A stretch of DNA of 64,000 bases from Uranotaenia lowii (Eukaryota; Arthropoda; Insecta; Diptera; Culicidae). Where the stretch lies: assembly GCF_029784155.1 (NCBI RefSeq), contig NC_073691.1, positions 121,249,474 to 121,313,473 of the forward strand, written 5' to 3'. The first letter of the stretch is position 1; each line of letters opens with the position of its first letter. Under the pieces are notes generated by a model. The model ran no database searches. It had not been told where the DNA came from and was given only the letters and a program-made list of their open reading frames with translations. This document shows, piece after piece, positions 32,481 to 45,274 of this stretch. The position numbers and the translations under genes are program-made.

Positions 32481-35413
32481 ACTTCATTTTCTCCGGAGAA
32501 ATTAAGTCATCCCTGTTTCCCACACCGAACGTATATTTGGTGTTTGGTTAGACGAAAAAACTACATCCTAAACTAGCGCTCGATCTTTGATAAGATTCCT
32601 AAAAAGACTGGCTGCTGCCCACCATGCATCACACTTTCAGATTATACAACCGCGGTTGCAAAACATTCACAAGCGTTTGAAACTTTTGGGTCCCGAACAC
32701 CACCAGGACGTTGGAGGCAAACCAGGAGGCAAAATCATATAAATTTTAATTTTTACTATAACCTTACAGGTGCAGCAACTCAGTTGGTACGATAAGAAGC
32801 CGCAGCAGCAAAAATATATGCAATGGCAACTTTACTATAAGTTGGAAATATTCCACAATATAAACGATTTTACGTAAATTGAAGGTTGATTTATAAGAAA
32901 AATGCTTTTGAAAAAATAATAATAATAGTATGAATGATGAAAAGAAACAATGGAAATATTAAAAATAACACCTCGATACTTAATTAATTTCACGTAACAT
33001 TCACCATCAAACCAAATTGAAACCATTTTAATTAAATTCACGTAAATTTTAGATGACATTCATGAAGCAACCGATTCATACTAGGGGAGGGTTTACATGT
33101 TTTGTTCGTAGAAGCTACGTTAAAATCAACTGGATGAAAAATATATAGTTTTTCACGTAGCACGTGCAGATTATTCTGCGTGTACAATATTGTACACGCT
33201 CTATTTTTTAAACTCAAAATTAAGTTTGGCCGAGGTTTAAAACATAGTTCGATTAAATGAACTTAAAGTTAAGTTCCCTGTTTCCTCCTTGCGAGACGGT
33301 TCAAAATGGAGTTTGAACTGCGAACTCAAAACTAATCCTTCTTCTTTCTTCTGTGAGAGAGAAAAACAGAGTTCGACCTTATGAACTAAAAATTGAACTC
33401 TCTTAGTTGGACTGAAAACACTTAGCGACTTCACTTCGAACCGGAACAGCAACTAGCGAACACGTGGTAAAATTTTGTCGTTCCGAAACAATTACCGGAA
33501 GATTATGAAGGAACGTCATAATACAATATCCGCCGTTGTCAGCGTTGAATTATGTCCGTCATTGTCATCATATAGTAAGCGGCTTGGATTGTCCTCAAGC
33601 TTCCGGATGTTTTTTTCCCGTGGGAAGTAACATTCGGAAGTTTCCTTTGTAGATTTTGACCGGGAGTGTCAAAACTTTCCACCGTTCTATAATTTCAATG
33701 CAAGGTACCGGAACAGCATCATGCGGTTTCGCAAACTTGTAACCTTCCTTTATTTTCCTGAAAATAAACAGCCCTCGATTAAAAGGATAAATTTGAGCTC
33801 GGCTGGCGAACTTAGTTTTGAGTATGCCTATCAGAACTGTGTTTTGATATTGCCCAATCGAACTCAAAGTTGAGGGCTGCCATTGAAGTGCTGTTTTAAA
33901 CCAAAACAACTTTATTTTGTGTTTGAAAAAAAAAGGAGTTTGTATGTTTTGTTCGAAGATTAACAATTTTGTTCTATGCTTGCACAGAATTCTTTCTTCC
34001 CCCACCCCTTGGCTGAAATATAAAAAAAAACAATAACAAAAACAAATAACATACAAAACAAAACGTCAAATCCACCCAAGCCACGGAGGAACAGAGATGA
34101 ATCATCCGTACAGGATGAAAATCCCAGAAAATGAACAGAGAAAAAAATGTGCAAAGTTTCAAATATCCATACAAGTTAAAATTCTAGCTACCCGCGGAGG
34201 TAGCAAAAAAAACTTTTAAACCAGCACGCCATACTCGCTAAGCTGACGATGTAAACCTGTTCAAATTACTCAACTGTTAAAGAACATCGAAATGCCTCAT
34301 TAAACTTTCAGAAAATCCATTATAACTTTTGCGTATGCTCATCAGCGAAGGTACTCGCTCATCTCAGGCTATACAGGAATAAAAATATTCGTTGGTGCAC
34401 ATATGACTTTAAAAGCTGCAACGTGAGTCGAAGATAATCATTTAATTTCAATTTTCTTCCGAGGACTTTCACTTCAATTTGAATCATTTTCTTCATATTT
34501 TGTATCATTTTCTTCATATTTTGTAGCAGTCAATTTAAAAACATCTAAAAAGGTTTAACGTCCTCCTTTTTCGGTATTGAGGAATAAACATGAAACAAAA
34601 TGTTTTTTTTTAAAGGAAGAATCTGCATCAAATAGCATTTATGCAAAAAATTGCAAAAAGTGTTTTTTTTTCAGTAATATTTATAAATTTACATCGAGTA
34701 CTGCAAAAATCGACTTTTGCAACAAGTTGCATACACAATTTTATGGCAATTAGAAAAGCTCCCTTAAAAATACGTTAACTATCCTACAAGAAACGCATTT
34801 TAGAAGATATCCGTATGCCAATGTCCTGAAAATTTTTGATCAAGTGGGTCAACGGTTTCGGTGTAGAAAAGTCCATTTTTCGAAACTAAATTACATTTCC
34901 GGCGAAAAAAAGTCGTGAAGAGTAAAACTTTCGGATACAGTTTTCACTTTTATAAATGGTGTCGAAAAGCGCTACTTTTCGACACTGATGCGAATTTCAA
35001 GAGAAAATTTACAATCTTTTTCTTCAGGTTAAAAAACTTGATGGGTATATAGCGGTAATGCAAAAAAATGTGTATTAAACTCGTAGAAAAATTCGATTAT
35101 TTTAGCACTCAACTTAATTATCGTGAATAAAAGACTCGTGCTGAAAAAAAAAACACTTTTTGCTTCTTATTGCATAAATAACTATTTTCATAACAAATAA
35201 ACTTAGAACAAATGTCTAGGGTTTTATTTAAGGTTGAAGATAAATGCTTGGTCGTTTTTTGGGAATTCGTCTAAGCCCGATAAAATCAATTTTTTTTATC
35301 GAGATTTCATCAGATTTCGAAGTTTCATACATTTCCAAGTCATTATGCTTCAAAATTGAAATTTAGATTTTCCGGAATTCCTTTGGTTCCCTCTCACGTG
35401 ATTTTTGAAATTC
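32481..35413. other. Unassigned DNA
   Basis: No recognised gene. 33230-33480 and 33850-33980 contain repeated GAACTCAAA / GTTCGA-type motifs suggesting a decayed MITE. A 153-codon minus-strand frame (33595-34056) shows no known motif, begins in hydrophobic low-complexity residues and is most likely chance. 34550-35390 is AT-rich with poly-A and poly-T tracts. Confidence 0.3.
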
Positions 35414-35417
35414 TTAA

Positions 35418-36119
35418 GGGGGGAGTAGGGTCTAACGGGTAAAAAAATCACCATTTTCTCGAATTTTTTTAGAGCTATCGTTCAAACATATGTATTCAAA
35501 TTTTTTGCATTATACAAAGCATTGTTGAAAGAACATTAAGTATTTTTTTTCGTAGAAAAATATTGAAAAATGAGCCGGCGACGGAGCACTTTCGAGGATG
35601 CCTTTTAGAAAACAGGATTTGCGGTGGACACTGTATTTCAGCACAGAATAATCAGAAGTCAAAAAATCAGAGCAAAATATTTTGAATAGATGTTTTTCTG
35701 GACCCCAGCGATTTTATTTAACTGAAATTTTTGTGGCTGTTTGAAGTAAAAACTACGATTTTTCACGAAAAATCCGCCATTTTTTATCTGTTAAATCTCC
35801 CCAAAGTAAAAAAAAATCGTTGGGGTTTGGTTTTTTATATGTAGAAAATATTTTCCAAATTTGAAAAGAATCGGTGAAGTAGTTTTGAAATGACGATGTC
35901 CACTGACTTTAAAAATGTGCTTTCGAGAAAAAACGCGTTTGAAGTTTCTGCTTGCAGTATTCTTGCAGTATTAGATAAGAGGAGATAGCGGCCTATAATT
36001 TCTACAGTTTTGCTTCGATTGACTTGAAAATTTGACACAACATTCTTGAAATGTTTTACAATAAGAAAATAAAAAAATTAAAAATCGATTTTTTGAAAGT
36101 GTTAGACCCTACTCCCCTC
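35418..36119. mobile_element. MITE with TTAA duplication
   Basis: Ends GGGGGGAGTAGGGTCTAAC (35418) and GTTAGACCCTACTCCCCTC (ending 36119) are inverted copies of ~19 bp, flanked on both sides by TTAA (35414-35417, 36120-36123). A TTAA target is the mark of piggyBac-type elements, but the termini do not otherwise prove it. 702 bp, AT-rich, no coding sequence. Confidence 0.7.
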
Positions 36120-36361
36120 TTAAGTCGATATTTGATAACATTTTTATTGATGGTGCTTTGCAACAGCGTTGACCCATAGTCACCCCTTCTAAAGGGTCAA
36201 ATTTTCACTTGACCATAACTATTTTAAAAATCAGCATTTTTCAACAATATTCTGCACACCTACACCTTTACTATCTGCGAACATTTCTGCATTTATACTT
36301 TTTTGTGAGTAAGTTGAATGACGGAATTATTGGGAAAACAATTCAAAAACATCACCATGCA

Positions 36362-36488
36362 TTGTCACCCCGCACGACGGCACATGGGATTCAAACCCAA
36401 AAGTTTCCTGCCGATACCGGGAATCGAATTCAGTGCGCCTAGGTTACCAGACTCACGTCAGCCAATCCGATAGACCACATCAGCGCTT
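36362..36488 (-). mobile_element. tRNA-derived SINE, two-B-box type, partial
   Basis: On the minus strand: GCTGATGTGGTCTATCGGAT (A-box region), GAATTCGATTCCCGGTATCG (first B box) and TTTTGGGTTTGAATCCCATG (second B box). The order and spacing match the complete copy at 58951-59400. Two tRNA-like promoter regions in one SINE recall the TWIN family of Culex. The body beyond the second box differs from the 59-kb copy. Confidence 0.65.
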
Positions 36489-36585
36489 CCCTCTTCTGAA
36501 TTACCGAATATTTATTCTGAAAAATACCATTGTATTGCAAAATTTATGATGCAGCTTTACAGCATTTTGCTTTCGTTCTGTATAT

Positions 36586-38360
36586 TTATACGCTTAGTTT
36601 TTGTCGGTAGTGCGTAGGGACTTGGTGTTCACGGCATTTTTGGAGGATTTGCCGTAATGTGAATATCTGGTCCGTCGTATACCGTCCCTCCATGAAGCCG
36701 GTCTGATGACTTCCCACGAATCTGTTTGCTTGTGGCGTTAGGCAGCGGAGTAGGATTCGGGACAGCACTTTGTAGGCGGCATTTAGGACAGTGATCGCTC
36801 GGTAGTTCTCACAGTCCAATTTGTCGCCCTTCTTGTAGATAGGGCATATTACTCCCTCCTTCTACTCCTCCGGTAGCTGTTCTATGTCCCAGATCCGGAT
36901 TATCAACCGGTGTAGGCAATCGGCCAACCTGTCCGGGCCCATTTTGATGAGTTCAGCTGCGATGCCATCCTTCCCAGCCGACTTGTTTCTATTCAGCTGG
37001 CGAATGGCTTCCTTAACTTCATTTATCGTTGGGAGTGGCTCCTCTTCGTCGTTGGCTACGCCGGCGATGTACCTTCCCCCACCGTCTTGATCTCCTGCAT
37101 GTGCGCCGTTCAGGTGTTCATCGAAGTGCTGCTTCCACCTTTTGATCACCTCACGATTGTCCGTCAGGATACCCTAGTCCTTATCCCGGCACATTTCGGC
37201 TTGCGGCACGAAGCCTTTGCGGGATGCGTTGAGTTTCTGATAGAACTTTCGTGTTTCTTGGGAACGATGCAGCTGCTCCAGCTCCTCGAGCTCCTCCTCC
37301 TCCAGGCGGCGCTTTTCCTCCTGGAAAAGTCGGACTCGCTGCCTCTTCCGCTGTCGGTGATTTTCCACATTTCGACGGGAGCCTCTTTGCACTGCTGCCG
37401 CCCGCGCGGCATTCTCTTCGTCCATCACCCTCCTACACTCCTTGTCGAACCAGTCGTTCCGTCGAGATCGCTCCACATAACCGATGACGTTCTCCGCAGC
37501 ACTGTTGATGGCTGTTTTGATGATATCCCGACAGTCCTCGAGAGGGGCTTCGTCAAGCTCGCCCTCTGCCGGCAGCGCTGCTTCGACCGATTGCGCGTAG
37601 TCTGCCGCGACCTCAGGTTGCTTCAGTCGCGCGATATTTAACCGAGGCGGGCGCCGGTTTCGTATGTTGTTCACTACGGAGAGTTTTGGGCGCAACTTCA
37701 CCATCACCAGATAATGGTCCGACTCGATGTTGGCGCCCCGACAGGATCTGACGTCGATGATGTCCGAGAAGTGCCGGCTGTCGATCAAAACGTGGACGAT
37801 CTGTGATTGAGTTTGGTACGGTGATCTCCAGGTGTACTTGTGTGGGAGGCGGTGCTGGAAAAAGGTACTACGTACGGCCATTCGTTTGGAGGCGGCGAAA
37901 TCAATTAGTCTGAGGCCGTTTTCGATGGTCAGCTGGTGCGCACTGAACCTTCCAATTGTCTGTTTGAATTCCTCCTCCTGGCCGACCTGAGCATTGAAAT
38001 CCCCGATGACGATCTTGATATCATGTTTTGGGCAACGGTCGTATTCACGCTCCAGCTGCGCGTAGAATTCGTCTTTGTCGTCACCGGTACTTCCGAGGTG
38101 AGGGCTGTGCACGTTGATGATGCTGATGTTGAAGAACCGGCCCTTGATTCTCAACCGACACATTCGTGAGTTGGTCGGCCACCACCCGCTCAGTCTGCTT
38201 GCGACCAAAGCATCCACCGGGGTTGGGTACCCGATCTCCGCTAAGGTTGCTCGCACCCCAGCTAGCACCACGGGGAGGTAGAGAATCGGAGTTGCAGACA
38301 AGAGGTGATATGACCACTACCCGAAAGTTGTGTGTATGGGGTCTCGAGTTGCACATTGTC
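36586..38360 (-). pseudogene. RTE-like LINE endonuclease-RT, one frame with two TAG stops
   Basis: Endonuclease plus reverse transcriptase polyprotein. One minus-strand frame runs from about 38301 to 36586. Endonuclease motifs: FFNISIINVHSPH, KIVIGDFNAQVG (near 38000), KYTWRSPYQTQSQIVHVLID and IESDHYLVMVKLR (near 37720). A coiled, Arg/Glu-rich linker (37470-37250) leads to the RT: INEVKEAIRQLNRNKSAGKD (near 36970), CENYRAITVLNAAYKVLSRI, FVGSHQTGFMEGRYTTDQIF and LRQILQKCREHQVPTH. TAG stops at 37174-37176 (DKD-stop-GILTDN) and 36862-36864 (LPEE-stop-KEGVI), both where W would fit. The catalytic YxDD region is lost after PTH; the N-terminus is cut off (no upstream Met) and fused to probable 5' UTR (38301-38360). 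Confidence 0.8.
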
Positions 38361-38749
38361 TACCGTTCATTAGCCAAGAGGTATTATTTTATTTACAAAA
38401 AATGTATCCAAATCTAACTGGAGAAATACAAATTTTAAAAAATATGTTAAAACTAACATATGTTAAATTTTGGGGAAGATCTGAAGACACCTGGCGCAAA
38501 TTGACAAATAATAAAAAAAATCCCAGTATCTCGAAAGTGATTTGCGTTCAAAGGTAGCCAATGCATCATGAAATCCTTCAAGTATGATAATATAGAGATA
38601 TGTGTTTCTCATTTAACTCAGAATTGTCCCTGATGGCCCGATGGTTCGAATGCTCAGATTTTTTATGATAAATACAAAAATACCGCAGTCATTTACTGCA
38701 CACTACAAACTGACAGTGCTTGATTTAGTTGCTAAACCACAATTATCAT

Positions 38750-38848
38750 AGTCATAATTCTAGTAAGATACTCAATTCTAGTAAGATAGTCGTAATTCTA
38801 GTTAGATAGTCATAATTCTAGTAAGTTAGTCATAATTCTAGTAAGCTA
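38750..38848. repeat. 20-bp minisatellite, 5 units
   Basis: Five successive units of AGTCATAATTCTAGTAAGAT with one or two changes each (one unit is 18 bp). No other feature in 38420-40535, which I otherwise leave unassigned. Confidence 0.85.
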
Positions 38849-40535
38849 TAGAACGCTATCTTAATAGTGATCGCAGGCTTCAAATAACGGATAGTTAGCC
38901 AAGAATGTTGTTTGCTCCCATATTTGAATTTGTTTTGAAACTACCTAATAATTAAACAATTATTTTGTTATCTTCAGCTTGAAAAAAACTTGTTTCCCGG
39001 ATCACCTCATTATGCAATTAGCTGAAACTCATGCTTGTCGAAATTTTGGGTTAGATAAAATTGAATTTGCGCATCGCCCGTCCAAAAGAGATTATACCAA
39101 TTTACATAATAATTGTGTTATTCACGTACATGTATGTGCCTTTCCTCATGAAAACATATCTTGGATAAGCCAAACTAGCTAATGAAGAAAATTAGAAAGG
39201 TGGGTAAAACTTTCCCTTCCGGCTATTTGTTAGTTGATGGTCTTCTTCCAGATATAAACAACAAGTAAAAGGTTGCCAGAGCACACCAATGCATTCCCAT
39301 TCTTTCTACCCTGGCATGGTAGAGGAAATCGCACCTGGTTGAGCAAAAGTTCAAAACAATATATGATGAGATCTGAGCAAAACATACATCCGTACATTAA
39401 CATCCGAATCCCGCCCACAAAACTAGCCAAACAACCCGGGGTTTTCACCAGAAGGCAAAGTTTTCCTCTGCTGTGAATGAGCAGCAGTACACAATGTGAT
39501 AAAAACTTCTCGACCTGCTTCTAGCGCATGCTACCTAGTAAAACAACGACTAACAAATGGTGAACTTTAGCTGGCGATAACGAAATTAGAGATAACCTTA
39601 ACTTTAGAGGCTGGGGCTCACTGTGATGCATACATAGAGCATGGAGAGTTAGTAATCATATCGTTTTTGCTGGTATTTTGCCTCGGATTCAGCCATCATT
39701 ATCGACAGGAAGCCTTAAATGCGAAATGAATGTGCAGCAAAAACTTTACCGGGCTAAAACAGACGGGAGCATGCATTGGTATGTATTGTACCTACAACTT
39801 TCCATGGAATAACCGATTTATTTCCAACCGTGTACAAAATTGAGCTATTTGAACAGGCTCGGTAGGAGCAATAGAAAGTTGGAAATGAAAGTTGAGGTTC
39901 TGATGCTTGCAATTATTTTTTACAGTCTGAAAATCGTTAAGATTGAAGGGTCGCCGAAGTTGCATGTTTCCATTCTTCTTTATTCTGATTTTCATAATGC
40001 GCTTCACGTACAATGATCAACTTTCAGTTAGAGCTGTCAAATACAGAAAAGTGTTAAAAGTAAGTATCTCACGAGCTGCAGAATAAAATTGATTCTGAGC
40101 TTACCAAACAATAACACGTTAAATTTGAATCAAAACGGACCTTGGGATGCACGAAAAGGTCTTTCTATGATTTTGATTTTATCTTCAATTTAATAGGATT
40201 TATTACATAAGGCCTACAATTTCAATCCACACTTTTGAAGATCGCTTGTTGAAACCGGTTAATAAATAACACGCTCATTTGGTCAGTATTACTAGCTAGC
40301 AGTGTTCAAAATGTCCACAACAGTCAAAGAGCTTTTTGCCGTGTTCATTTCCTATAAAAATCTTTTCAAATTCATTTTAAAGCCGCTCCATTTTCAATTG
40401 AAAATGATTGATGTTTTTCTTCATGGATAGTTTTGCCGATCCTTGATGAAAATTTTCACTTTCTAAATATTTTTTTTGTTTTATATTCAGAATAAATACG
40501 AGATGTTTTATATGTTTTTTTATGATTTATCTATA

Positions 40536-41777
40536 TCTATATATATAAAAAGCAATTATCTGTATGTTTGTTTGTTTGTTTGTTTGTTTGTTTGTTTGTT
40601 TGTCCTCTATAGACTCAGCCGTCTTAAGAGCTAGAGATCTGAAATTTGGCATGGATGCTCATTAGGACCAGGAATGATGAAAAATGTTTTCGGATTTTCG
40701 GATGACCCCATCTGAAGGGGGTCGTCCATACAAGACAAATATTGTTTTGGCGATATTGACGTTACTTTTCGTCAGATTGTGTTGAAAATTTGCACATGAG
40801 TGTTTTTAAAGACTAGCATTTGATTTGAGGTGTCAAATTTGGTGTAAGGGGTCAGCCAAAGGGGTCGTCCATATTAACAAATCGCTGTTTTTTGAGATAT
40901 TGACGTTATTATACATCGTAATCAGATAAAAATTGGTACATGATAGTTTTGAGTGACGTGCAATCGATTTTAGGTATCAAATTCAATGTAAGGGGGCGGC
41001 AAAAGGGGTCGTCCATATTAAATTTTTAATATCTTAGTGATATTGACGTTTTTATACATCGGATTGGGATGAAAATTTGCACATAGAAGTTATTAGGGAT
41101 AAACAATTGATTTCACTTATCCAAATTGAAATCAGGGGTTAGCCAAAGGGGTCGTCCATATTAACTATTCATTGTTAATGCGATATTGTCGTCATTTTAT
41201 AACGAATTCAGATGAAAATTGGTACACGAGAGTTTTGAGGGATGGACAATCGATTTCAGGTATTGAATTCAGTGTAAGGGGTCGGCCAAGGGGGTCGTCC
41301 ATATTAACCTTTCAATATTTTTGCAATATCATTGTTATTATACATCGGATTGTGATGAAAATTTGCACACGGTAGTTTTCAGGGACGGGCAATCAATTTC
41401 AGATGTCAAATGCTTTGCCAGGGATCGACAAAAGGGGTCGTTTAATTTTTCAAAGTTTTATGGAATATTGAAGTTACTATGCAATGGATTGCTTGGAAAA
41501 TTTGCACACGGGAGTTTTGAGGGAACGGTTGCGTTGTGTTGTTATGCGACGATCGAGTCGAAATTTATACACGGAGGTTTTTTGGAACGGTCAATTGATT
41601 CCTGATTACAAATTTAGTAGCAGACAGAAAAAGTGATCGTCCAACATTTTTACAATTATTGTTTAACAAATAATTCGGAAGTGCATCTGGAAAATGCTTG
41701 GTAATTGAATTTCATACAAATTGTTCATGACATACTCCAAGTTGAAAGCGAAACGGAGTTCGTATGGGATCAGCTAG
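40536..41777 (+). mobile_element. Helitron 1 of tandem, non-autonomous
   Basis: Begins TCTATATATATAAAAAGCAA and ends GGATCAGCTAG with a small palindrome (ACGGAGTTCGT) just upstream. Preceded by A and followed by T, the Helitron target rule. After the start come a (TTTG)n microsatellite and CTCTATAGACTCAGCCGTCT. The body is about six diverged ~143-bp units (ATCGGATTGTGATGAAAATT, AATCGATTTCAGGTATC, AAAGGGGTCGTCCATATTAA). No Rep/helicase gene. Confidence 0.85.
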
Positions 41778-43582
41778 TCTATATATATAAAAAGCAATTA
41801 TCTGTATGTTTGTTTGTTTGTTTGTTTGTTTGTTTGTTTGTCCTCTATAGACTCAGCCGTCTTAAGAGCTAGAGATCTGAAATTTGGCATGGATGCTCAT
41901 TAGGACCAGGAATGATGAAAAATGTTTTTAGATTTTTGGACGACCCCTTCTGAAGGGGTCGTCCATACAAGACAAATATTGTTTTCACGTTATTGACGTT
42001 ATTTTCCGTCGGATTGTGATGAAAATTTGCACATGAGTGTTTTGAGAGACGAGCAATCGATTACAGTTATCAAATTTAGGGTCAGGGTCGGCCAAAGAGG
42101 TCGTCCATATCAACTGATTAATGTTTTTGCGATATTGGCGTTATTATACACCGGATTGTGATGAAAATTTGCACATGAGTGTTTTTAGAGACGAGCAATC
42201 GATTACAATTATCAAATTTAGGGTCAGGGGTTGGCCAAAGGGGTCGTCCATATCCGCTGATTTATGTTTTTGCGATATTGGCGTTATTATACATCGGATT
42301 GTGATGAAAATTTGCACATGAGTGTTTTGAGAGACGAGCAATCGATTACAGTTATCAAATTTAGGGTTTGAGATCGGCAAAAGGGGTCGTCCATATCCAC
42401 TGATTAATGTTTTTGCGATATTGGCTTTATTTTACATTGGATTGTGATGAAAATTTACACATGAGTGTTTTGAGAGACGAGCAATCGAATACAGTTATCA
42501 AATTTAGGGTCAGGGGTCGGCCAAAGGGGCCGTCCATATTCACTGATTAATGTTTTTGCGATATTGGTGTTATTATACACCGGATTGTGATGAAAATTTG
42601 CACATGAGTGTTTTGAAAGACGAGCAATCGATTTCAAGTTTCGAATTGCGGATCAGAAGTCGGCTGAAGGAGTCGTCCATACCCAACTTTAATGTTTTTG
42701 CGATTTTGACGTTATTCTACATTGGATTGAGATGAAAATTTCCGCATAGGAGTTTTGAGGGACGCTCTTTTGCTTTCAGGTTTCAAATCTTGACTCAGGG
42801 GTCGGCAAAAGGAGTTATTACCTGTTCACTGTTTTTACGATATTCTCTTGATTGAGCATAGAATTGTAATGAAAATTGGCACATGGGAGTTTAACAGAAA
42901 AGATAATTGATTTCAGGTGTCAAGTTTTGAATCGTGTCAAAAAAAAGGCCGTCCATGTTAGTTGCTCACTGTTTTCGCGATATTGTCGTGATCATGCATC
43001 GGATTGAGATGAAAATGTTCAGATGAGGGTTATAAACTATGAGCAATTGACTCCAGGTAGCATGTTCCGTGTCAAGGGTCGGCGAAAGGGGCGTCTATAT
43101 TCACCGATCACTGTACCTGACGTTATTTTACATATAAATTGAAAAGAAAATATGGCAAAAGGGAGTTTTGAGGAATGTAAAATTAGTTTCAATTATAGAA
43201 TTTCGGGCCATGGGACAGAAAAAGAGGGTTTTATTGAAAGTTCAGTGTTTTGTGCAATAATTTTGTTGGAGGCAGTTAATTGATACCAATTTAAGTGTGA
43301 AGGTCAAGCAAAAGAGTCGCGCACATAAACAAATAGTACATGTTTCTGCCATAATGTCTAGATTTTGCAACCGATCGAGAAGAAAACACTCTCACATAAA
43401 TTTTAATAAAAAGCCAATCAACCGTTTAATTTGAATTTCAAGTAATAGTAACAGTAGCGACTTTAAACACTGTGGAATTTTTTCCCCAAAATTGTCGAAA
43501 GAATGTTTCGAATTCATTTTCTAAACTCATTTTGACGTACCAATGATTTAAAGCGAAACGAAGTTCGTACGGGATCAGCTAG
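41778..43582 (+). mobile_element. Helitron 2 of tandem, non-autonomous
   Basis: Starts with TCTATATATATAAAAAGCAA directly after the CTAG of copy 1 and ends GTACGGGATCAGCTAG, with the 11-base palindrome ACGAAGTTCGT before it. Five units near 42010, 42153, 42296, 42438 and 42583 are close copies with a 142-143-bp period; further units to 43500 are worn. The (TTTG)n run is shorter than in copy 1. No coding capacity. Confidence 0.85.
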
Positions 43583-44397
43583 TATGTATATAAAAAGCAA
43601 TTTCTGTATGTTTGTTTGTTTGTTTGTTTGTCCTCTATAGACTCAGCCGTCTTTAAAGCTAGAGGTCTGAAATTTGGCATGGATGTTCATTAGGACTAGG
43701 AAAGACGAAAAATGTTTTCAGATTTTCGGATGACCCCTTCTGAAGGGGGTCGTCCATACAAGACAAATATCGTTTTCACGATATTGACGTCATTTTTCGT
43801 CGGATTGTGTTGAAAATTTGCTGATGAGTATGTTGAAAGACGGGCAATCGATTTCAGGTGTCAAATTTAATGTAAGGGGTTAGTCAAAGGGGTCGTCCAT
43901 TTTAACTGTTCGCTGTTTTTGCGATTTTGACGTTATTATACATCGGATTCAGATGAAAATTAGTACACGATAGTTTAGAGTGACGTGCGATCGATTCGAG
44001 ATACCAAATTAAGTGTAAGGAGCCGGCAAAAGGGATCGTCCATATTAACTTTTCAATATCTTAGTGATATTGTCGTTTTTTTACATCGGATTGGGATGAA
44101 AATTTGCCCGTAAGAGTTATTAGGGTCATACAATCGATTTCACTTAACCAAATTAAAGTCAGGGGTCGGCCAAAGGGGTCGTCCATATCAACTATTCACT
44201 GTTAATGCGATATTGTCGTTATTAAACATCGGATTCAGATGAAAATTGTTACACAAGAGTTTTGAGGGACGGACAATCGTTTTTAGGTATTGAATTCAGT
44301 GTAAGGGGTCGGCAAAGGGGGTCGTCCATATTAAACTTTCAATATTTTTGCAATAACGTCGTTATCATACATCGGATTGGGATAAAAATTTGCTAAC
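43583..44397 (+). mobile_element. Helitron 3 of tandem, 3' truncated
   Basis: Starts TATGTATATAAAAAGCAATT right after the CTAG of copy 2 (its TC is changed to TA) and follows the same order: (TTTG)n, CTCTATAGACTCAGCCGTCT, then ~143-bp units that match copy 1 more closely than copy 2. Breaks off at about 44397, inside a unit (GATAAAAATTTGCTAACGAT), where a truncated MITE begins. Confidence 0.8.
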
Positions 44398-45183
44398 GAT
44401 ACTTGAACCCGTTGATGAACTAGAAGCATTTTCGTGGGAGCATTTTATTCAGGAAGCCCTCCTAATCCTTGTATGAAAATCAAACAAAACCCCAAGATAG
44501 AATGTTAATTGACTATTTTGGTCATGTTTGTTCTCATTTCACAACTTATAGCAGACCTAAGAAGAAAATTTTATAACTTTGTCTCAACGCTAATAATATT
44601 GCATACTTAAAGGCGCTATTTTTTATAATTAAGAGAAAATTAATTTTTTTTCTCTTTTCTTCCGACAATTGTTTGATAAATATTAGTTTTTGGATAAATA
44701 TTAGTAATTTCGTAATCAGCAGTCATAACGATCAATTCAGAAAAAGAATATGCCATTTGGAAGGGGGATCAATTGTACCCAACTCTAGGGGATCAATTGT
44801 ACCCATAATCAACATTTAAGAAAACTTTTTCTGAAAAAAAGTTGAGAGTTTTCCATTGCTTTGAAAATATGGCATTATGAAGTTCATTTTACGCTCGAAC
44901 GATTGATACATTGGAACAAATATTTTTTTCATAATTTTCCCATGTAAGGAACATTTTAAAGTGATGAAAAAAGATCTTCAAGTTACATTTTGTGAAATAT
45001 TTCAAACAAAGTTCAATTACTCAAACAATTATTTTGTTAAAATTTTTTGAACTACAAGCATTGTTATTTTGCTCATTTTGGCACATTTTTCTGGAACATT
45101 TGATCTTTGTAAGACATTCCAGTTTCGAGATATAGCTAAGGAATCAAGTATCCCCAGGGATCAAGTATTCTCATTCTCCCCTA
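44398..45183. mobile_element. MITE of the TTGATCCCC family, left end missing
   Basis: Colinear with 55290-56139 at high identity (shared CTTGAACCCGTTGATGAACT, GGGGGATCAATTGTACCC, GGAACATTTGATCTTTGTAA). The right terminus ...GATCAAGTATTCTCATTCTCCCCTA is kept; the left TIR is absent. It also lacks about 60 bp present in the other copy after TTTTCGTGGGAG. Confidence 0.8.
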
Positions 45184-45274
45184 TATGTTTTATATGATAG
45201 CTGTTATCGAAATCGAATGTACCATACTGAGGACATAGTTTGAAGATCATTATTTGTCGAAACGTAAAATAACA

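Noticed and set aside
33595..34056. 153-codon minus-strand frame, the longest not assigned to a transposon
   Set aside because: No motif, hydrophobic low-complexity start, sits among MITE-like sub-repeats; not convincing as a gene.
41960..42760. 143-bp array as CRISPR or coding repeat
   Set aside because: Whole units repeat, not spacers; frames are not maintained between units; it is the body of a Helitron.
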